A DNA stretch of 64,000 nucleotides from Bradyrhizobium iriomotense (GCF_018130765.1 NZ_JAFCJZ010000001.1:310001-374000); one strand, 5' to 3'; shown: positions 17,527 through 26,291, counted from the stretch's first letter. The notes: generated by a model not told the origin, from the sequence alone. Numbers and translations are program-made.

Positions 17527-19085
17527 ATGATCACCTTTTCTCGAGCTGTCTCTTGAACTGTCGCTTGGACTGTCGTCTCGTCGGCGGAGGGCGCGGGCTT
17601 GCGCAGCAAGCGCGTCAGCTGCAACGCGAGCGGAAGCAGGAGTAGCGCGATGCCGCCGACGATCAGGCACGTCACCAGCTTGTTCGCGAAGAAGATGCCC
17701 AGGGATCCCTTCGAGAGCAGCATCGACTGCCGGAACGCATCCTCGGCCTTGTCGCCGATCACGATCGCGAGCACGAGTGGCGCCAGCGGATAGAACAACT
17801 TCTTGAAGAGATAGCCGACGATGCCGAATCCGAGCATCATGACGACGTCGAGATAGGAGTTCGACACCGAATAGGCGCCGACGACGCAGATGATCACGAT
17901 CAGCGGCGCAATGACGACGAAGGGAATTCGCATCAACGCGGCGAAGACCGGGACGGTCAGCAGCACCAGCGCGACGGCGACAATGTTGCCGACATACATC
18001 GAGGCGATCAGGCCCCAGACAAAGTCCTTCTGGTCGACGAACAGCATCGGCCCGGGATTGAGGCCCCAGATCATCAGGCCGCCCATCATGACGGCCGCAG
18101 TGGCCGAGCCGGGAATGCCGAGCGAGAGCATCGGCAGCAGCGCGCTGGTGCCGGCGGCATGGTCGGCGGTCTCCGGCGAGATGATGCCTTCGACCTCGCC
18201 CGTGCCGAAATACCGGCCGCGGCGGGAAAAACGGCGGGCGATACCGTAGCTCATGAAGGAGGCCGCGGTCGGACCGCCCGGCGTGATCCCCATCCAGCAG
18301 CCGATCGCGGCGCTGCGCAACAGCGCGACGCTGTGGCGCGGCAGGCGGCCGACGGCGCGAAACACCTCGCGCCAATCGATCTTCGAGGAGACCGCACGGG
18401 CGTGAAACTCCTCCTCGACCGCGACCAGGAGCTCGCCGATGCCGAACAGGCCCATGACTGCGACCACGAAGTTCACGCCCTTCACCAGCTCGTCGATGCC
18501 CATGGTGAGGCGGACGCTGCCCGAGACGGTGTCGATGCCGATGGCGGCGATGGCAAAGCCGATCGCGAGCGCCACGACGGTCTTGATCGGGGCCGCGCCG
18601 CCCATGCCGACGAAGCTGGCGAAGGCCAGGAAATAAACCGCGAAATACTCCGGCGGCCCGAAGGCCAGCGCGACCTGCGCCACCCAGGATGCGAGGAAGG
18701 TGATGAGGATGACGCCGATCAGCGCACCGAACGCCGCCGAGCCGAAGGCGGTCGCGAGCGCCGTGGTCGGCCGGCCATCGCGCGCCATCGGATAGCCGTC
18801 GAAAGTGGTCGCGACCGAAGACGGCTCGCCCGGGATATTGAACAGGATCGAGGTCACGGAGCCCCCGAACAGCGCACCCCAATACATGCTGGAGAGCAGG
18901 ATGATCGCCGACACCGGCTGCATGCCGAAGGTCAGCGGCAAGAGCAGCGACACCCCGTTCGGCGCGCCCAGCCCCGGCAGCACGCCGACGAGAATGCCGA
19001 GCAGCACGCCGACCGCCATCAGCAGCAGATGCGGCACGGTGACCGCGATGGTGAAGCCGTGCAGGAGCTCCTGGAGATTGTCCAA
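17523..19085 (-). CDS. tctA: Tripartite tricarboxylate transporter, large permease TctA
   Basis: A 520-residue inner-membrane permease with about 12 hydrophobic segments. The family signature GVLPGLGAPNGVSLLLPLTF and NIPGEPSSVATTFDGYPMA near the N-terminus and the repeated SLGIPGSATAAVMMGGL in the second half identify it. It works with TctB and the periplasmic TctC to import carboxylates using an ion gradient. Start at 19085 is 12 bases after the tctB stop; the stop overlaps the pdxA-like ATG. Confidence 0.95.
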   Translation of the reverse strand: MDNLQELLHGFTIAVTVPHLLLMAVGVLLGILVGVLPGLGAPNGVSLLLPLTFGMQPVSAIILLSSMYWGALFGGSVTSILFNIPGEPSSVATTFDGYPMARDGRPTTALATAFGSAAFGALIGVILITFLASWVAQVALAFGPPEYFAVYFLAFASFVGMGGAAPIKTVVALAIGFAIAAIGIDTVSGSVRLTMGIDELVKGVNFVVAVMGLFGIGELLVAVEEEFHARAVSSKIDWREVFRAVGRLPRHSVALLRSAAIGCWMGITPGGPTAASFMSYGIARRFSRRGRYFGTGEVEGIISPETADHAAGTSALLPMLSLGIPGSATAAVMMGGLMIWGLNPGPMLFVDQKDFVWGLIASMYVGNIVAVALVLLTVPVFAALMRIPFVVIAPLIVIICVVGAYSVSNSYLDVVMMLGFGIVGYLFKKLFYPLAPLVLAIVIGDKAEDAFRQSMLLSKGSLGIFFANKLVTCLIVGGIALLLLPLALQLTRLLRKPAPSADETTVQATVQETAREKVII

Positions 19086-19097
19086 CGGCCTGCTCCC

Positions 19098-19580
19098 TCA
19101 GTATCCGAGCGCAGCGGCGAGCGCGCCATGCGGCAGGCTGACCTGGAACATGCGCTCGAACACGACGTAGAGCGCGAGCGCCGTGACCGCAGCCATGGCC
19201 AGCGCACGCGGCACGGATTGGTGCCTCGGGATCGCCAGCACCGCGAAGACATAGAGGCTCGAAGCGAGATACATGCCGAGCAGCGGGATCGCGGCCACGA
19301 AGATCGCAGCCGGCACGAACAGGCCGGCGAGCCGGCGTAGCTCGAGCGGCGTGATCGCGATTGGAACGTTCGCGAGCGATGCAACTGGCCGCACGCCCCT
19401 CACCAGATTGTAGAGGCTGCCGAGCACGACGATGATTCCGGTCAGGAACGGGAACGTGCCGGCGTCCACGCCCGCGCTCGACCAGCCGATGCCGTTGTCG
19501 AGGCTGGAGACGACGACGGCCACACCGAAGCTTCCGGTGAGGATTGCGGTCGCAAGCTCAAGCGCGCGGCGCGAGATCAT
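19098..19580 (-). CDS. tctB: Tripartite tricarboxylate transporter, small permease TctB
   Basis: A 160-residue membrane protein with four predicted membrane segments (AILTGSFGVAVVVSSL, FPFLTGIIVVLGSLYNLV, LFVPAAIFVAAIPLLGMYL, ALAMAAVTALALYVVFERMF). The GVDAGTFPFL motif is typical of TctB. It lies between tctC and tctA but is separated from tctC by a 130-base palindromic repeat inside the operon, which might reduce the transcript downstream of tctC. Confidence 0.9.
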   Translation of the reverse strand: MISRRALELATAILTGSFGVAVVVSSLDNGIGWSSAGVDAGTFPFLTGIIVVLGSLYNLVRGVRPVASLANVPIAITPLELRRLAGLFVPAAIFVAAIPLLGMYLASSLYVFAVLAIPRHQSVPRALAMAAVTALALYVVFERMFQVSLPHGALAAALGY

Positions 19581-19618
19581 CGAGGGCTCCAGGCGAGCAG
19601 CGGACCCAACATTGGGTG

Positions 19619-19748
19619 TCGTCCCGGCGAAAGCCGGGACCCATAACCCAAGGGAGGAGTTTGACGAAGACTGGTATCCACATCGGTACGACCACTACCG
19701 CCCATCGAGAGATCACGCGGTATGGGTCCCGGCCTTCGCCGGGACGAC
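19619..19748. repeat. Large palindromic mosaic repeat, copy 1 (inside the tct operon)
   Basis: 27-base arms (19619-19645, starting GTCGTCCCGGC, and 19722-19748, ending GCCGGGACGAC) match with one mismatch. The interior carries AAGGGAGGAGTTTGACGAAG and ATCACGCGGTATGGGTCC. A sister copy at 60563-60718 shares arms and these interior blocks. It separates tctC from tctB. Confidence 0.9.
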
Positions 19749-19788
19749 GGCGGAGTGTGTGGCACGATGGCCGCTGCAACACCCCGCC

Positions 19789-20781
19789 TCACTTGACCAG
19801 CCAGCCCTGCTCGCCCGCGACCTGCTTGACGTGCTCGAGGTCCTCCTTGATGAACTTGTCGAACTCGGCGCCGGTGAGGAAGGTGTCGACCTGGGAGGTC
19901 TTCTCGATGTAGTCCTTCCACTCCGGCGTTGCCTGCACCTTCTTCATCAAGTCGACATAGAACGCAGCCTGGTCGGGCGTGACCTTGCCGGGCAGCCACA
20001 CGGTGCGCGGCTGCTCGTATTGCTTGATGTCGAGGCCCTGCTCGACGCAGGTCGGAACATCGCTCCAGCCTTCGGTCGCGGTGACCTTGGGCCCTTGCGG
20101 CAACCGCTTGGGGCTGAACACGCAGAGCGGCCGCTGCGTGCCGCCGCGCCATTGCCCGAGGCTTTCGCTGGGATTGTTCACGTGGGAGTCGAGATGTCCG
20201 CCGGCGAGCTGCACAGCGGTCTCGGCGCCGCTCTTGAAGGGTATGTAGGTCAGCTTGACGTTGCCGGCCTTCTCGATCATGCGCGTCAGCACCTCGTCGG
20301 TGTCCTTCGACTGCGCGCCGCCCATCCTGAATTCGCCGGATGCAGCCGCTTTCAGATAGTCGCCGGCATTCTTGTAGGGCGCGTCCTGCTTGACCCAGAG
20401 CAGGAACTCGTCCTGCGCCATCGCCGCAATCGGGGTGAGATCGGTGTAGTTGAAGGCGACCTTGGACACGAGCGGCTGCTGCCAGGCATTCGACGTGCCG
20501 AAGATCACCTTGTAGGGATCGCCAGCGGAGGCCTTGCCGTAGACATAACCTTCGGCGCCGCTGCCGCCCCCCTTGTTGACGACGACGATCGGCTGCTCCG
20601 TCAGCTTGTGCTTGGTGATGATGTTCTGCACCGCGCGGGCAAGGTTGTCAGTGCCACCGCCGGGGCCGGCGGTTGCGACGAACTCGATCGGCTTTTGCGG
20701 TTGCCAGGCGGCGAGCGCCGGCATGGTGCCGGCAAGCACGGCTGCGGCGGCGGAGAGCAGAAATGTTGACGTCCGACCCAT
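19789..20781 (-). CDS. tctC: Tripartite tricarboxylate transporter periplasmic binding protein TctC (Bug family)
   Basis: A 330-residue Bug-family binding protein with a signal peptide (STFLLSAAAAVLAGTMPALAAW). PIEFVATAGPGGGTDNLARA is the typical ligand loop, and QPIVVVNKGGGSGAEGYVYG the second conserved block. The ATG at 20781 follows GGAGGAAA, an excellent site. Bug proteins bind carboxylates with varied specificity, so the ligand cannot be read from sequence. It follows the CoA-transferase gene by 51 bases. Confidence 0.94.
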   Translation of the reverse strand: MGRTSTFLLSAAAAVLAGTMPALAAWQPQKPIEFVATAGPGGGTDNLARAVQNIITKHKLTEQPIVVVNKGGGSGAEGYVYGKASAGDPYKVIFGTSNAWQQPLVSKVAFNYTDLTPIAAMAQDEFLLWVKQDAPYKNAGDYLKAAASGEFRMGGAQSKDTDEVLTRMIEKAGNVKLTYIPFKSGAETAVQLAGGHLDSHVNNPSESLGQWRGGTQRPLCVFSPKRLPQGPKVTATEGWSDVPTCVEQGLDIKQYEQPRTVWLPGKVTPDQAAFYVDLMKKVQATPEWKDYIEKTSQVDTFLTGAEFDKFIKEDLEHVKQVAGEQGWLVK

Positions 20782-20832
20782 GATTTCCTCCAGCTGATTT
20801 TTGTCTTTTGTTCTTGTCGTATCGACGTCCGG

Positions 20833-22086
20833 TCAGGCGACGCGTTCCTCGCGCTCCCTAGCCGCCGAAACGATCGCGCCTTCTTTTTCGAGCGCTTCGA
20901 TTTGTGTCCTGTCGAACCCGTACTCGGCCAGCACTTCGCGCGTATGCTCACCATAGACCGGCGCGCCTGACAGCACTTTGCCTGGGGTCTCCGAAAACTT
21001 CACGGGAAGCCCGATCGTCTTCACCGGGCCGAGCGTGGAGTGATCGACCTCGACGACCATCTCACGCGCCAGCGTCTGCGGGTCGCTCAGCGCCTCCAGC
21101 ATGTCGTGCACGGGGCCGCACGGCACGCCCTTCTCGTCCAGCGCGGCGAGCCAGTGCGCCCGCGACCTGGTGCGGAAGTGCTCGCTGAGAACCGCCTCGA
21201 GCTCCTTCAGATTGGCCATGCGGTCGGAGCCGTTGACGAAACGCGGATCGGCGGCGAGTTCGCTCGCGCCGAGCGCTTCCAGCATTAACAGCCAGTGCTT
21301 CTTGTTGGCGCCGCCGACCACGAGCCAGCCGTCCGAGGCTTCGAACGCCTGATACGGCGCGTTGAGCGGATGGGCCGAGCCCATCGCGCGCGGCGCGGTG
21401 CCCGCGGCGAGCGCAATGGTCGATTGCCAATAGGTCTGCACCAGCGCGGCCTCGTAGAGCGAGGTCTCGACCCACTGCCCTTCACCGGTCTTGAGGCGAT
21501 GGGTATAGGCGGCCAAAATGCCCATGCTCGCGAGCAGGCCGGCGGTGATGTCCGACAGCGGCGGGCCGCATTTGACGGGCGGACCGTCCGGGCGCTCGCC
21601 GGTAAAGCTCATGATGCCGCTCATGGCTTGCGCCACCAGATCGAAGCCGCGGCGATGCTTGTAAGGGCCGGTGCGACCAAAACCCGACAGCGAGCAGTAG
21701 ATCAGCTTTGGATACTGCTTGTGCAGCTCCTCATAGCCGAAGCCGAGGCGCTCCATGGCGCCGGGCGCGAAATTCTCGACCAGCACGTCGGCATCCGCGA
21801 TCAGGCGCCGCAGCACCTGCTTGCCGCCGTCGGTCTTGAGATCGAGCACGATGCCGCGCTTGTTGCGGTTCATCATCAGGAAGGAAGCCGCCTCCTCGCC
21901 GATCTTCGGCGGCACAGAATGGCGGGTGTCGTCGCCGTTCGGCGATTTCTCGATCTTGATGACGTCGGCGCCCATGTCGGCGAGCATCAGGGTGCAGGTC
22001 GGCCCCGCCATCACATGGGTGAGATCGATGACCTTGAGGCCGGCCAGCGGTCCCGAACGGCGAGAGGTGGATTGCGAACTTTGCAT
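20833..22086 (-). CDS. Class III CoA-transferase (CaiB/BaiF family)
   Basis: A 417-residue CaiB/BaiF protein: GLKVIDLTHVMAGPTCTLML at the N-terminus, DADVLVENFAPGAMERLGFG in the first domain and YCSLSGFGRTGPY shortly after. The expected catalytic aspartate is in PDGPPVKCGPPLSDITAGL. Members move CoA between organic acids; with a carboxylate transporter and an enoyl-CoA hydratase in the same operon, activation of the imported acid is the likely role. The spacing to the hydratase gene is 9 bases, indicating one transcript. Confidence 0.93.
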   Translation of the reverse strand: MQSSQSTSRRSGPLAGLKVIDLTHVMAGPTCTLMLADMGADVIKIEKSPNGDDTRHSVPPKIGEEAASFLMMNRNKRGIVLDLKTDGGKQVLRRLIADADVLVENFAPGAMERLGFGYEELHKQYPKLIYCSLSGFGRTGPYKHRRGFDLVAQAMSGIMSFTGERPDGPPVKCGPPLSDITAGLLASMGILAAYTHRLKTGEGQWVETSLYEAALVQTYWQSTIALAAGTAPRAMGSAHPLNAPYQAFEASDGWLVVGGANKKHWLLMLEALGASELAADPRFVNGSDRMANLKELEAVLSEHFRTRSRAHWLAALDEKGVPCGPVHDMLEALSDPQTLAREMVVEVDHSTLGPVKTIGLPVKFSETPGKVLSGAPVYGEHTREVLAEYGFDRTQIEALEKEGAIVSAAREREERVA

Positions 22087-22095
22087 CAGGGCGTC

Positions 22096-22890
22096 CTATT
22101 GGCCACGCCACTGCGGCGCGCGCTTGTTGAGGAAAGCATCGAGCCCTTCGCGAAAGTCCTGGCTCGTGTAGCACATCAGGATGAGGTCTTCGCCCTCGTC
22201 CCGGGTCAGTCGTCGTTGCAGCCGGGCGACCGCCTGCTTGGTCGCATTCAGCGTCAGCGGCGCATGGCTGGCGAGCAGCCGGGCGACCTCCTCAGTGCGC
22301 TTGTCGAGTGCGGCGAGATCATCGACGACTTCGCCGAGCAATCCGACGCTGGCGGCTTCCGTGGCTTCGACCAGGCGCGCGGTGAAGATCAGGTCCTTGA
22401 CGCGGGCGGCACCGATCAGCGCGGTGAGACGGCTGACATTGGACATCGATAGGCAGTTACCGAGCGTCCGGGCGATCGGAAACCCGATTTTTGCGCTTCT
22501 GGTGCCGATGCGGAGGTCGCAGGCTGCGGCAATGCCGGCGCCGCCACCGGTGCAGAAGCCGTTGATCGCGGCGATGGTCGGCACGCGGCACTGCTCCAGC
22601 GTCGTGAGCACCCGATCGATCCGGTTCTCGTAGTCGATCGCGTCCTGCGGCGTGCTGAATTCGCGGAACTGGTTGATGTCGGTGCCCGAGGCGAAGGCCT
22701 TGTCGCCGGCCCCGCGCAGCACCAGCACCTTGATCGATTGATCATCGTTGGCTTCTTCGCAGATCGCCGCGAGGCGTTCGTACATGGCGAAGGTGAAGGC
22801 GTTGCGCGCCTGCGGGCGGTTGAAGGTGATCCGCCCGATGCCGTCGTTGCATTCAAAAACGAGGTCGTCCGCCTCCGCAGCCAGGTCCAT
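22096..22890 (-). CDS. Enoyl-CoA hydratase/isomerase family protein
   Basis: A 264-residue crotonase-fold enzyme, first gene of the operon. GIGRITFNRPQARNAFTF is the N-terminal signature, LRGAGDKAFASGTDINQF and AINGFCTGGGAGIAAACDLR form the two oxyanion-hole segments. In the second segment the residue usually Glu in hydratases falls within RIGTRSAKIGFPIARTLG, where Glu is absent, so isomerase, lyase or other crotonase chemistry is as likely as hydration. ATG 22890 is directly preceded by GAGGAA. Confidence 0.9.
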   Translation of the reverse strand: MDLAAEADDLVFECNDGIGRITFNRPQARNAFTFAMYERLAAICEEANDDQSIKVLVLRGAGDKAFASGTDINQFREFSTPQDAIDYENRIDRVLTTLEQCRVPTIAAINGFCTGGGAGIAAACDLRIGTRSAKIGFPIARTLGNCLSMSNVSRLTALIGAARVKDLIFTARLVEATEAASVGLLGEVVDDLAALDKRTEEVARLLASHAPLTLNATKQAVARLQRRLTRDEGEDLILMCYTSQDFREGLDAFLNKRAPQWRGQ

Positions 22891-22918
22891 TTCCTCATAT
22901 CCTCTTGTTTTTTACATT

Positions 22919-22992
22919 TTTGAATGCAAAATTTGCGATTAGCAAGCTGGAACTTCCAGATTTCGACCGGTTAGCTCGTTTTTGCATTCAAA
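22919..22992. promoter_or_regulatory. Divergent promoter region with paired 13-bp inverted operator sites
   Basis: TTTGAATGCAAAA (22919-22931) and its exact reverse complement TTTTGCATTCAAA (22980-22992) flank the space between the catabolic operon and the FCD/GntR gene, with centres 61 bases apart. Each copy is close to one start codon. FCD regulators bind short inverted sites and this arrangement fits one protein controlling both directions, possibly through a loop. Confidence 0.75.
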
Positions 22993-23007
22993 CTGGAGCC
23001 GCGTGCC

Positions 23008-23673
23008 ATGCTTCACGAGGACGTCGTCGGCCGCATCCGCGCCATCCTGCTCGACGGTGAAATCACGCCGGGCGCGCGGATTCCCGAGCGCGAGCTGTGC
23101 GAACGGCTCCAGATCTCGCGCACGCCGCTGCGCGAGGCGCTCAAGGTGCTCGCCGCCGAGGGCCTCGTGCAGCTCCTGCCCCATCGCGGCTCGCGCGCGG
23201 CAAAGCTGACCGACAAGGACATGCGCGACCTGTTCGAGGTCTGCCAGGGCCTCGAGGCGCTGGCCGGCGAGCTCGCCTGCGAGCGCATCAGCGACGCCGA
23301 GATCGGTGCGATCGCCGCTGCGCATGACGAGATGGTGCGGCATTATCGCGAAGGCGATCTGATCCAGTATTATCGCGGCAACCGCGCCATCCACGAGGCC
23401 ATCGTCACGGCGGCCGGCAATCCCGCTCTGACCGGGCTCTATGCCTCCGTGACCGCGCGCATCCGCCGCGCACGCTACGTCACGCCGATGACGCCGCAGC
23501 GCTGGGCGCTCGCGGTAAAGGAGCACGAGGCGATCCTGAACGCGCTGCAGCGGCGCGACGGCGCCGGCCTCTCCCATATCCTGCGTGCGCATCTGCGCCA
23601 CAAGCGCGAGGAGGTGTTGCAAGCCGGATTTGCCGAGACCGAAGCAAGCGACCTTACACTGCGGATAGCGTGA
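23008..23673 (+). CDS. GntR-family regulator, FCD subfamily
   Basis: A 221-residue regulator. The winged helix has IPERELCERLQISRTPLREA and LPHRGSRAAKL. The all-helical FCD domain (about 80-215) keeps likely metal ligands: HEAIVTAAGN, KEHEAILNAL and RAHLRHKRE. FCD domains sense small carboxylic acids, often the substrate of the adjacent pathway. It is divergent from the CoA-transferase/TCT operon and most likely represses it until the acid is present. Confidence 0.93.
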   Translation: MLHEDVVGRIRAILLDGEITPGARIPERELCERLQISRTPLREALKVLAAEGLVQLLPHRGSRAAKLTDKDMRDLFEVCQGLEALAGELACERISDAEIGAIAAAHDEMVRHYREGDLIQYYRGNRAIHEAIVTAAGNPALTGLYASVTARIRRARYVTPMTPQRWALAVKEHEAILNALQRRDGAGLSHILRAHLRHKREEVLQAGFAETEASDLTLRIA

Positions 23674-23863
23674 GATCTTTGTAACGACGATTCAGAGAAC
23701 ACAATCGCGACACAATCATTGATTGTTTCTTACCCAGACTGCGCTCACCACCAATCCGTTTCCTCTTGCGAGCGTGTTTGAACCGGCGCAGCATCGCACG
23801 GCCGGCCTAAGGCCGCATCACGCGCGAAAATCGTGCGGATCAAAACAGAAAATGGAGGAACGA

Positions 23864-24835
23864 ATGACACTTGATGTCTCACGTCGGTCCCTGCTCGCGC
23901 TCGGTGCCGGCCTTGGCGCCAGCGCGCTCCTTGGCAACAGTGCGATGGCGCGCGCGCCCAAGCTCGGCACCCAGACGCCCTATTGGCACCGCTTCATTCT
24001 CGGCGATGCCGAAGTGACCGTCGTGTCCGACGGACCACTGCCGCTCGGCGATCCCTCCGGGACCTTCACCGGCGTTCCCAAGGAAGAAGTGAAGAAGATG
24101 CTGGCGGACAATTTCCTGTCGCCGGACAACGTCGTGCTCGAGCAGAACTCGCCGATCGTGAACACCGGCGACAAGCTGATCCTGTTCGACACCGGCATGG
24201 GCTCATCCAAGATGTTCGGCCCCACCACCGGGCGGCAGCAGAAGAGCATGACCGAGGCCGGCATCAAGCCGGGGGATATCGACGCCGTTGTGTGCTCGCA
24301 TGCGCATATCGACCATATCGGCGGCATCGTCGATGACGGCGGCAAGCCGCTGTTCCCGAACGCGCAGATCTACATCTCGCAAACCGATTTCGACTTCTGG
24401 ACCGACGAAGGCAAGATGGGAAGCGCGGCCAAGGACTTCGTCGTGCACGCCCGCAAGAACCTGCTGCCGGTCCGCGACCGCATCGTGTTCTTCAAGGACG
24501 GTCAGGAATTCCTGCCCGGCGTGCAGGCAATCGCGGCGCCCGGCCATACCGTCGGGCACACCATCTTCATGGTCTCCTCGGCCGGCAAGTCGTTCGCTTT
24601 CCTCGGCGACCTCTCGCATCATTCGGTGCTGTTATTGGAGCGACCGCGGATGGAATTCTCCTACGACACCGACCCGAAGCAGGCGGCGGAATCGCGCGTG
24701 AAACTGCTCACCATGCTGGCGGCCAACAAGATTCCGGTGATGTCCTATCACTTTGCCTGGCCCGGTTACGGCCATGTCGCCAAGGCCGGTGAAGGGTTCC
24801 ACTATTATCCCGAACCGATGCAGATGACGTTGTAG
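23864..24835 (+). CDS. Tat-exported metallo-beta-lactamase-fold hydrolase
   Basis: A 323-residue MBL-fold protein. The N-terminus SRRSLLALGAGLGASALLG is a twin-arginine signal. The zinc site is intact: SHAHIDHIGG (HxHxDH), APGHTVGHT and LGDLSHHS, and a final His in SYHFAWPG. The overall form resembles exported AHL-lactonase-like or other broad MBL hydrolases, but the substrate cannot be named. ATG 23864 has GGAGGAACGA directly upstream; 23674-23863 shows no feature other than this leader. Confidence 0.88.
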   Translation: MTLDVSRRSLLALGAGLGASALLGNSAMARAPKLGTQTPYWHRFILGDAEVTVVSDGPLPLGDPSGTFTGVPKEEVKKMLADNFLSPDNVVLEQNSPIVNTGDKLILFDTGMGSSKMFGPTTGRQQKSMTEAGIKPGDIDAVVCSHAHIDHIGGIVDDGGKPLFPNAQIYISQTDFDFWTDEGKMGSAAKDFVVHARKNLLPVRDRIVFFKDGQEFLPGVQAIAAPGHTVGHTIFMVSSAGKSFAFLGDLSHHSVLLLERPRMEFSYDTDPKQAAESRVKLLTMLAANKIPVMSYHFAWPGYGHVAKAGEGFHYYPEPMQMTL

Positions 24836-24848
24836 CCGGTGACATCAA

Positions 24849-24877
24849 GCCCGGGCCCTCGCATGTGCGGCCCGGGC
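24849..24877. terminator. GC-rich hairpin after the MBL-fold gene
   Basis: GCCCGGGCC and GGCCCGGGC, 9-base perfect arms around an 11-base loop, start 14 bases after the stop codon. No T-run follows, so it may be a stability element or a Rho-assisted stop. The remainder up to 25086 holds no recognised gene. Confidence 0.55.
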
Positions 24878-25086
24878 GCGTTGATCCGATCCGCGCGCGA
24901 CGGAGGGGAATGATCCCTGACCAATTCCCCTCGCCCGACACTTCTGGAGCATTTTTCGGCAAGTCAGGCCCGTTCCAGGCAAGAGCCCGCCGCATTGCTC
25001 GGCTAAGACTCCGCTCGCATCATTCATCGACGCGAGAGCGTAACGCCCTTAGCCGCTCGCGTTCGAAAATGCTCGGGAGACATGCC

Positions 25087-25830
25087 ATGAAGATCGTCGT
25101 GATCGGCGGTACCGGTTTGATCGGATCCAAGCTCGTGGCGAAGCTGAATCAGCAGGGCCACAACGCCGTGGCCGCCTCGCCGAAGTCGGGCGTGAATGCC
25201 GTCACCGGAGAAGGTCTCGCGGCCGCGCTGACTGGTGCGGATGTCGTGGTCGACGTCGCCAACGCACCCTCCTGGGAGCCCGCCGCCGTACTCGAATTCT
25301 TCCAGCAGTCGAGCAAGAACCTCGCGGCGACAGAGGCCGCAGCGGGCGTCAAGCATCACGTCGCGCTGTCGATCGTGGGAACCGATCGCTCACCCGACAT
25401 CGCCTATTTCCGGGCCAAGCTCGCGCAGGAGAGCATCGTCAAGGCGTCTTCAGTGCCCTACTCGATCGTGCGCGCCACGCAATTCTTCGAATTCCTCGGT
25501 GCCATCGGCGAAGCGGGCGCGACCGACGGACGGGTCGTCGTTCCATCGGCGGCGTTTCAGCCGATCGCATCCGACGATGTGGTCACATGCCTTGCGGAGG
25601 TCGCGACCGGACGGCCGCTCAACGGCACGATCGATATCGCCGGACCTGAAAAGGCGCCCTTCAACGAGTTCGTCGCGCGCCGCCTGAAAGCGGCCGGCGA
25701 CAGCCGCCCCGTCGTGGGGGACGCCAAGGCCGGATATTATGGCTCCCCCATCGAGGACACCTCGCTGGTCCCGCTCGGCGAGGCCAGGCTCGGGACAACG
25801 CCGCTCGCGGCATGGCTGGCGACGGCCTGA
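25087..25830 (+). CDS. NAD(P)-binding atypical SDR (NmrA-like)
   Basis: A 247-residue Rossmann protein starting MKIVVIGGTGLIGSKLV, with the NAD(P) loop GGTGLIG. The classical Tyr-x-x-x-Lys pair is not evident in the usual place; ALSIVGTDRSPDIAYFRAKL has a Tyr-x-x-x-Lys-like YFRAK. Such proteins include redox sensors and quinone or flavin reductases. The start is fixed at 25087, just after CGGGAGACATGCC. A cupin gene follows 35 bases on and is probably co-transcribed. Confidence 0.85.
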   Translation: MKIVVIGGTGLIGSKLVAKLNQQGHNAVAASPKSGVNAVTGEGLAAALTGADVVVDVANAPSWEPAAVLEFFQQSSKNLAATEAAAGVKHHVALSIVGTDRSPDIAYFRAKLAQESIVKASSVPYSIVRATQFFEFLGAIGEAGATDGRVVVPSAAFQPIASDDVVTCLAEVATGRPLNGTIDIAGPEKAPFNEFVARRLKAAGDSRPVVGDAKAGYYGSPIEDTSLVPLGEARLGTTPLAAWLATA

Positions 25831-25865
25831 AGATCCCCTGCAACGACAGCAATGAAGGACGTCCC

Positions 25866-26285
25866 ATGCGCAGACTGTTGATCGCGACGGCGGCGTGCGC
25901 CGTCGTCTTCCTGACGGCACATGCCGCCGAGGCGCAGCCCGCAGCCAAGTCGGCCAAGGTGTCCGTGGTGTTCGACCACGCCCTGCCGAATGTTCCGGGC
26001 AAGAGCATGAAGGGCGTGCTGGTGGAATATGGCCCCGGCGGCTTCTCACCCGCCCACATCCACGCGCGCTCCGCATTCATCTATGCGACGGTGCTCGAGG
26101 GAGCGATCCGAAGCCAGGTCAATAACGAGCCCGCAAAAGTCTATCAGAAGGGCGAGAACTTCTTCGAGAAGCCCGGCGATCGGCATGCCGTCAGCAGCAA
26201 TGCAAGCGACACTGAGCCTGCAAAATTGCTCGCCGTGTTCGTGGTGGACACGGCCGATACCGAGCTGACGACACCGATCAAGTAG
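25866..26285 (+). CDS. Exported cupin-domain protein (paralogue of 5147-5650)
   Basis: A 139-residue protein: signal peptide (LLIATAACAVVFLTAHAAEA) and one cupin barrel with GPGGFSPAHIHARSAFIYA and KPGDRHAVSSNASDTEPA. It shares LPNVPGK, YGPGGFS, GxIRSQ and NASxTEPAxLxAVFV with the cupin at 5147-5650, so both belong to one small family of periplasmic cupins. The ATG at 25866 follows AAGGACG. Function unknown; a binding or redox role linked to the NAD(P)-binding neighbour is only inference. Confidence 0.82.
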   Translation: MRRLLIATAACAVVFLTAHAAEAQPAAKSAKVSVVFDHALPNVPGKSMKGVLVEYGPGGFSPAHIHARSAFIYATVLEGAIRSQVNNEPAKVYQKGENFFEKPGDRHAVSSNASDTEPAKLLAVFVVDTADTELTTPIK

Positions 26286-26291
26286 AGCGCA

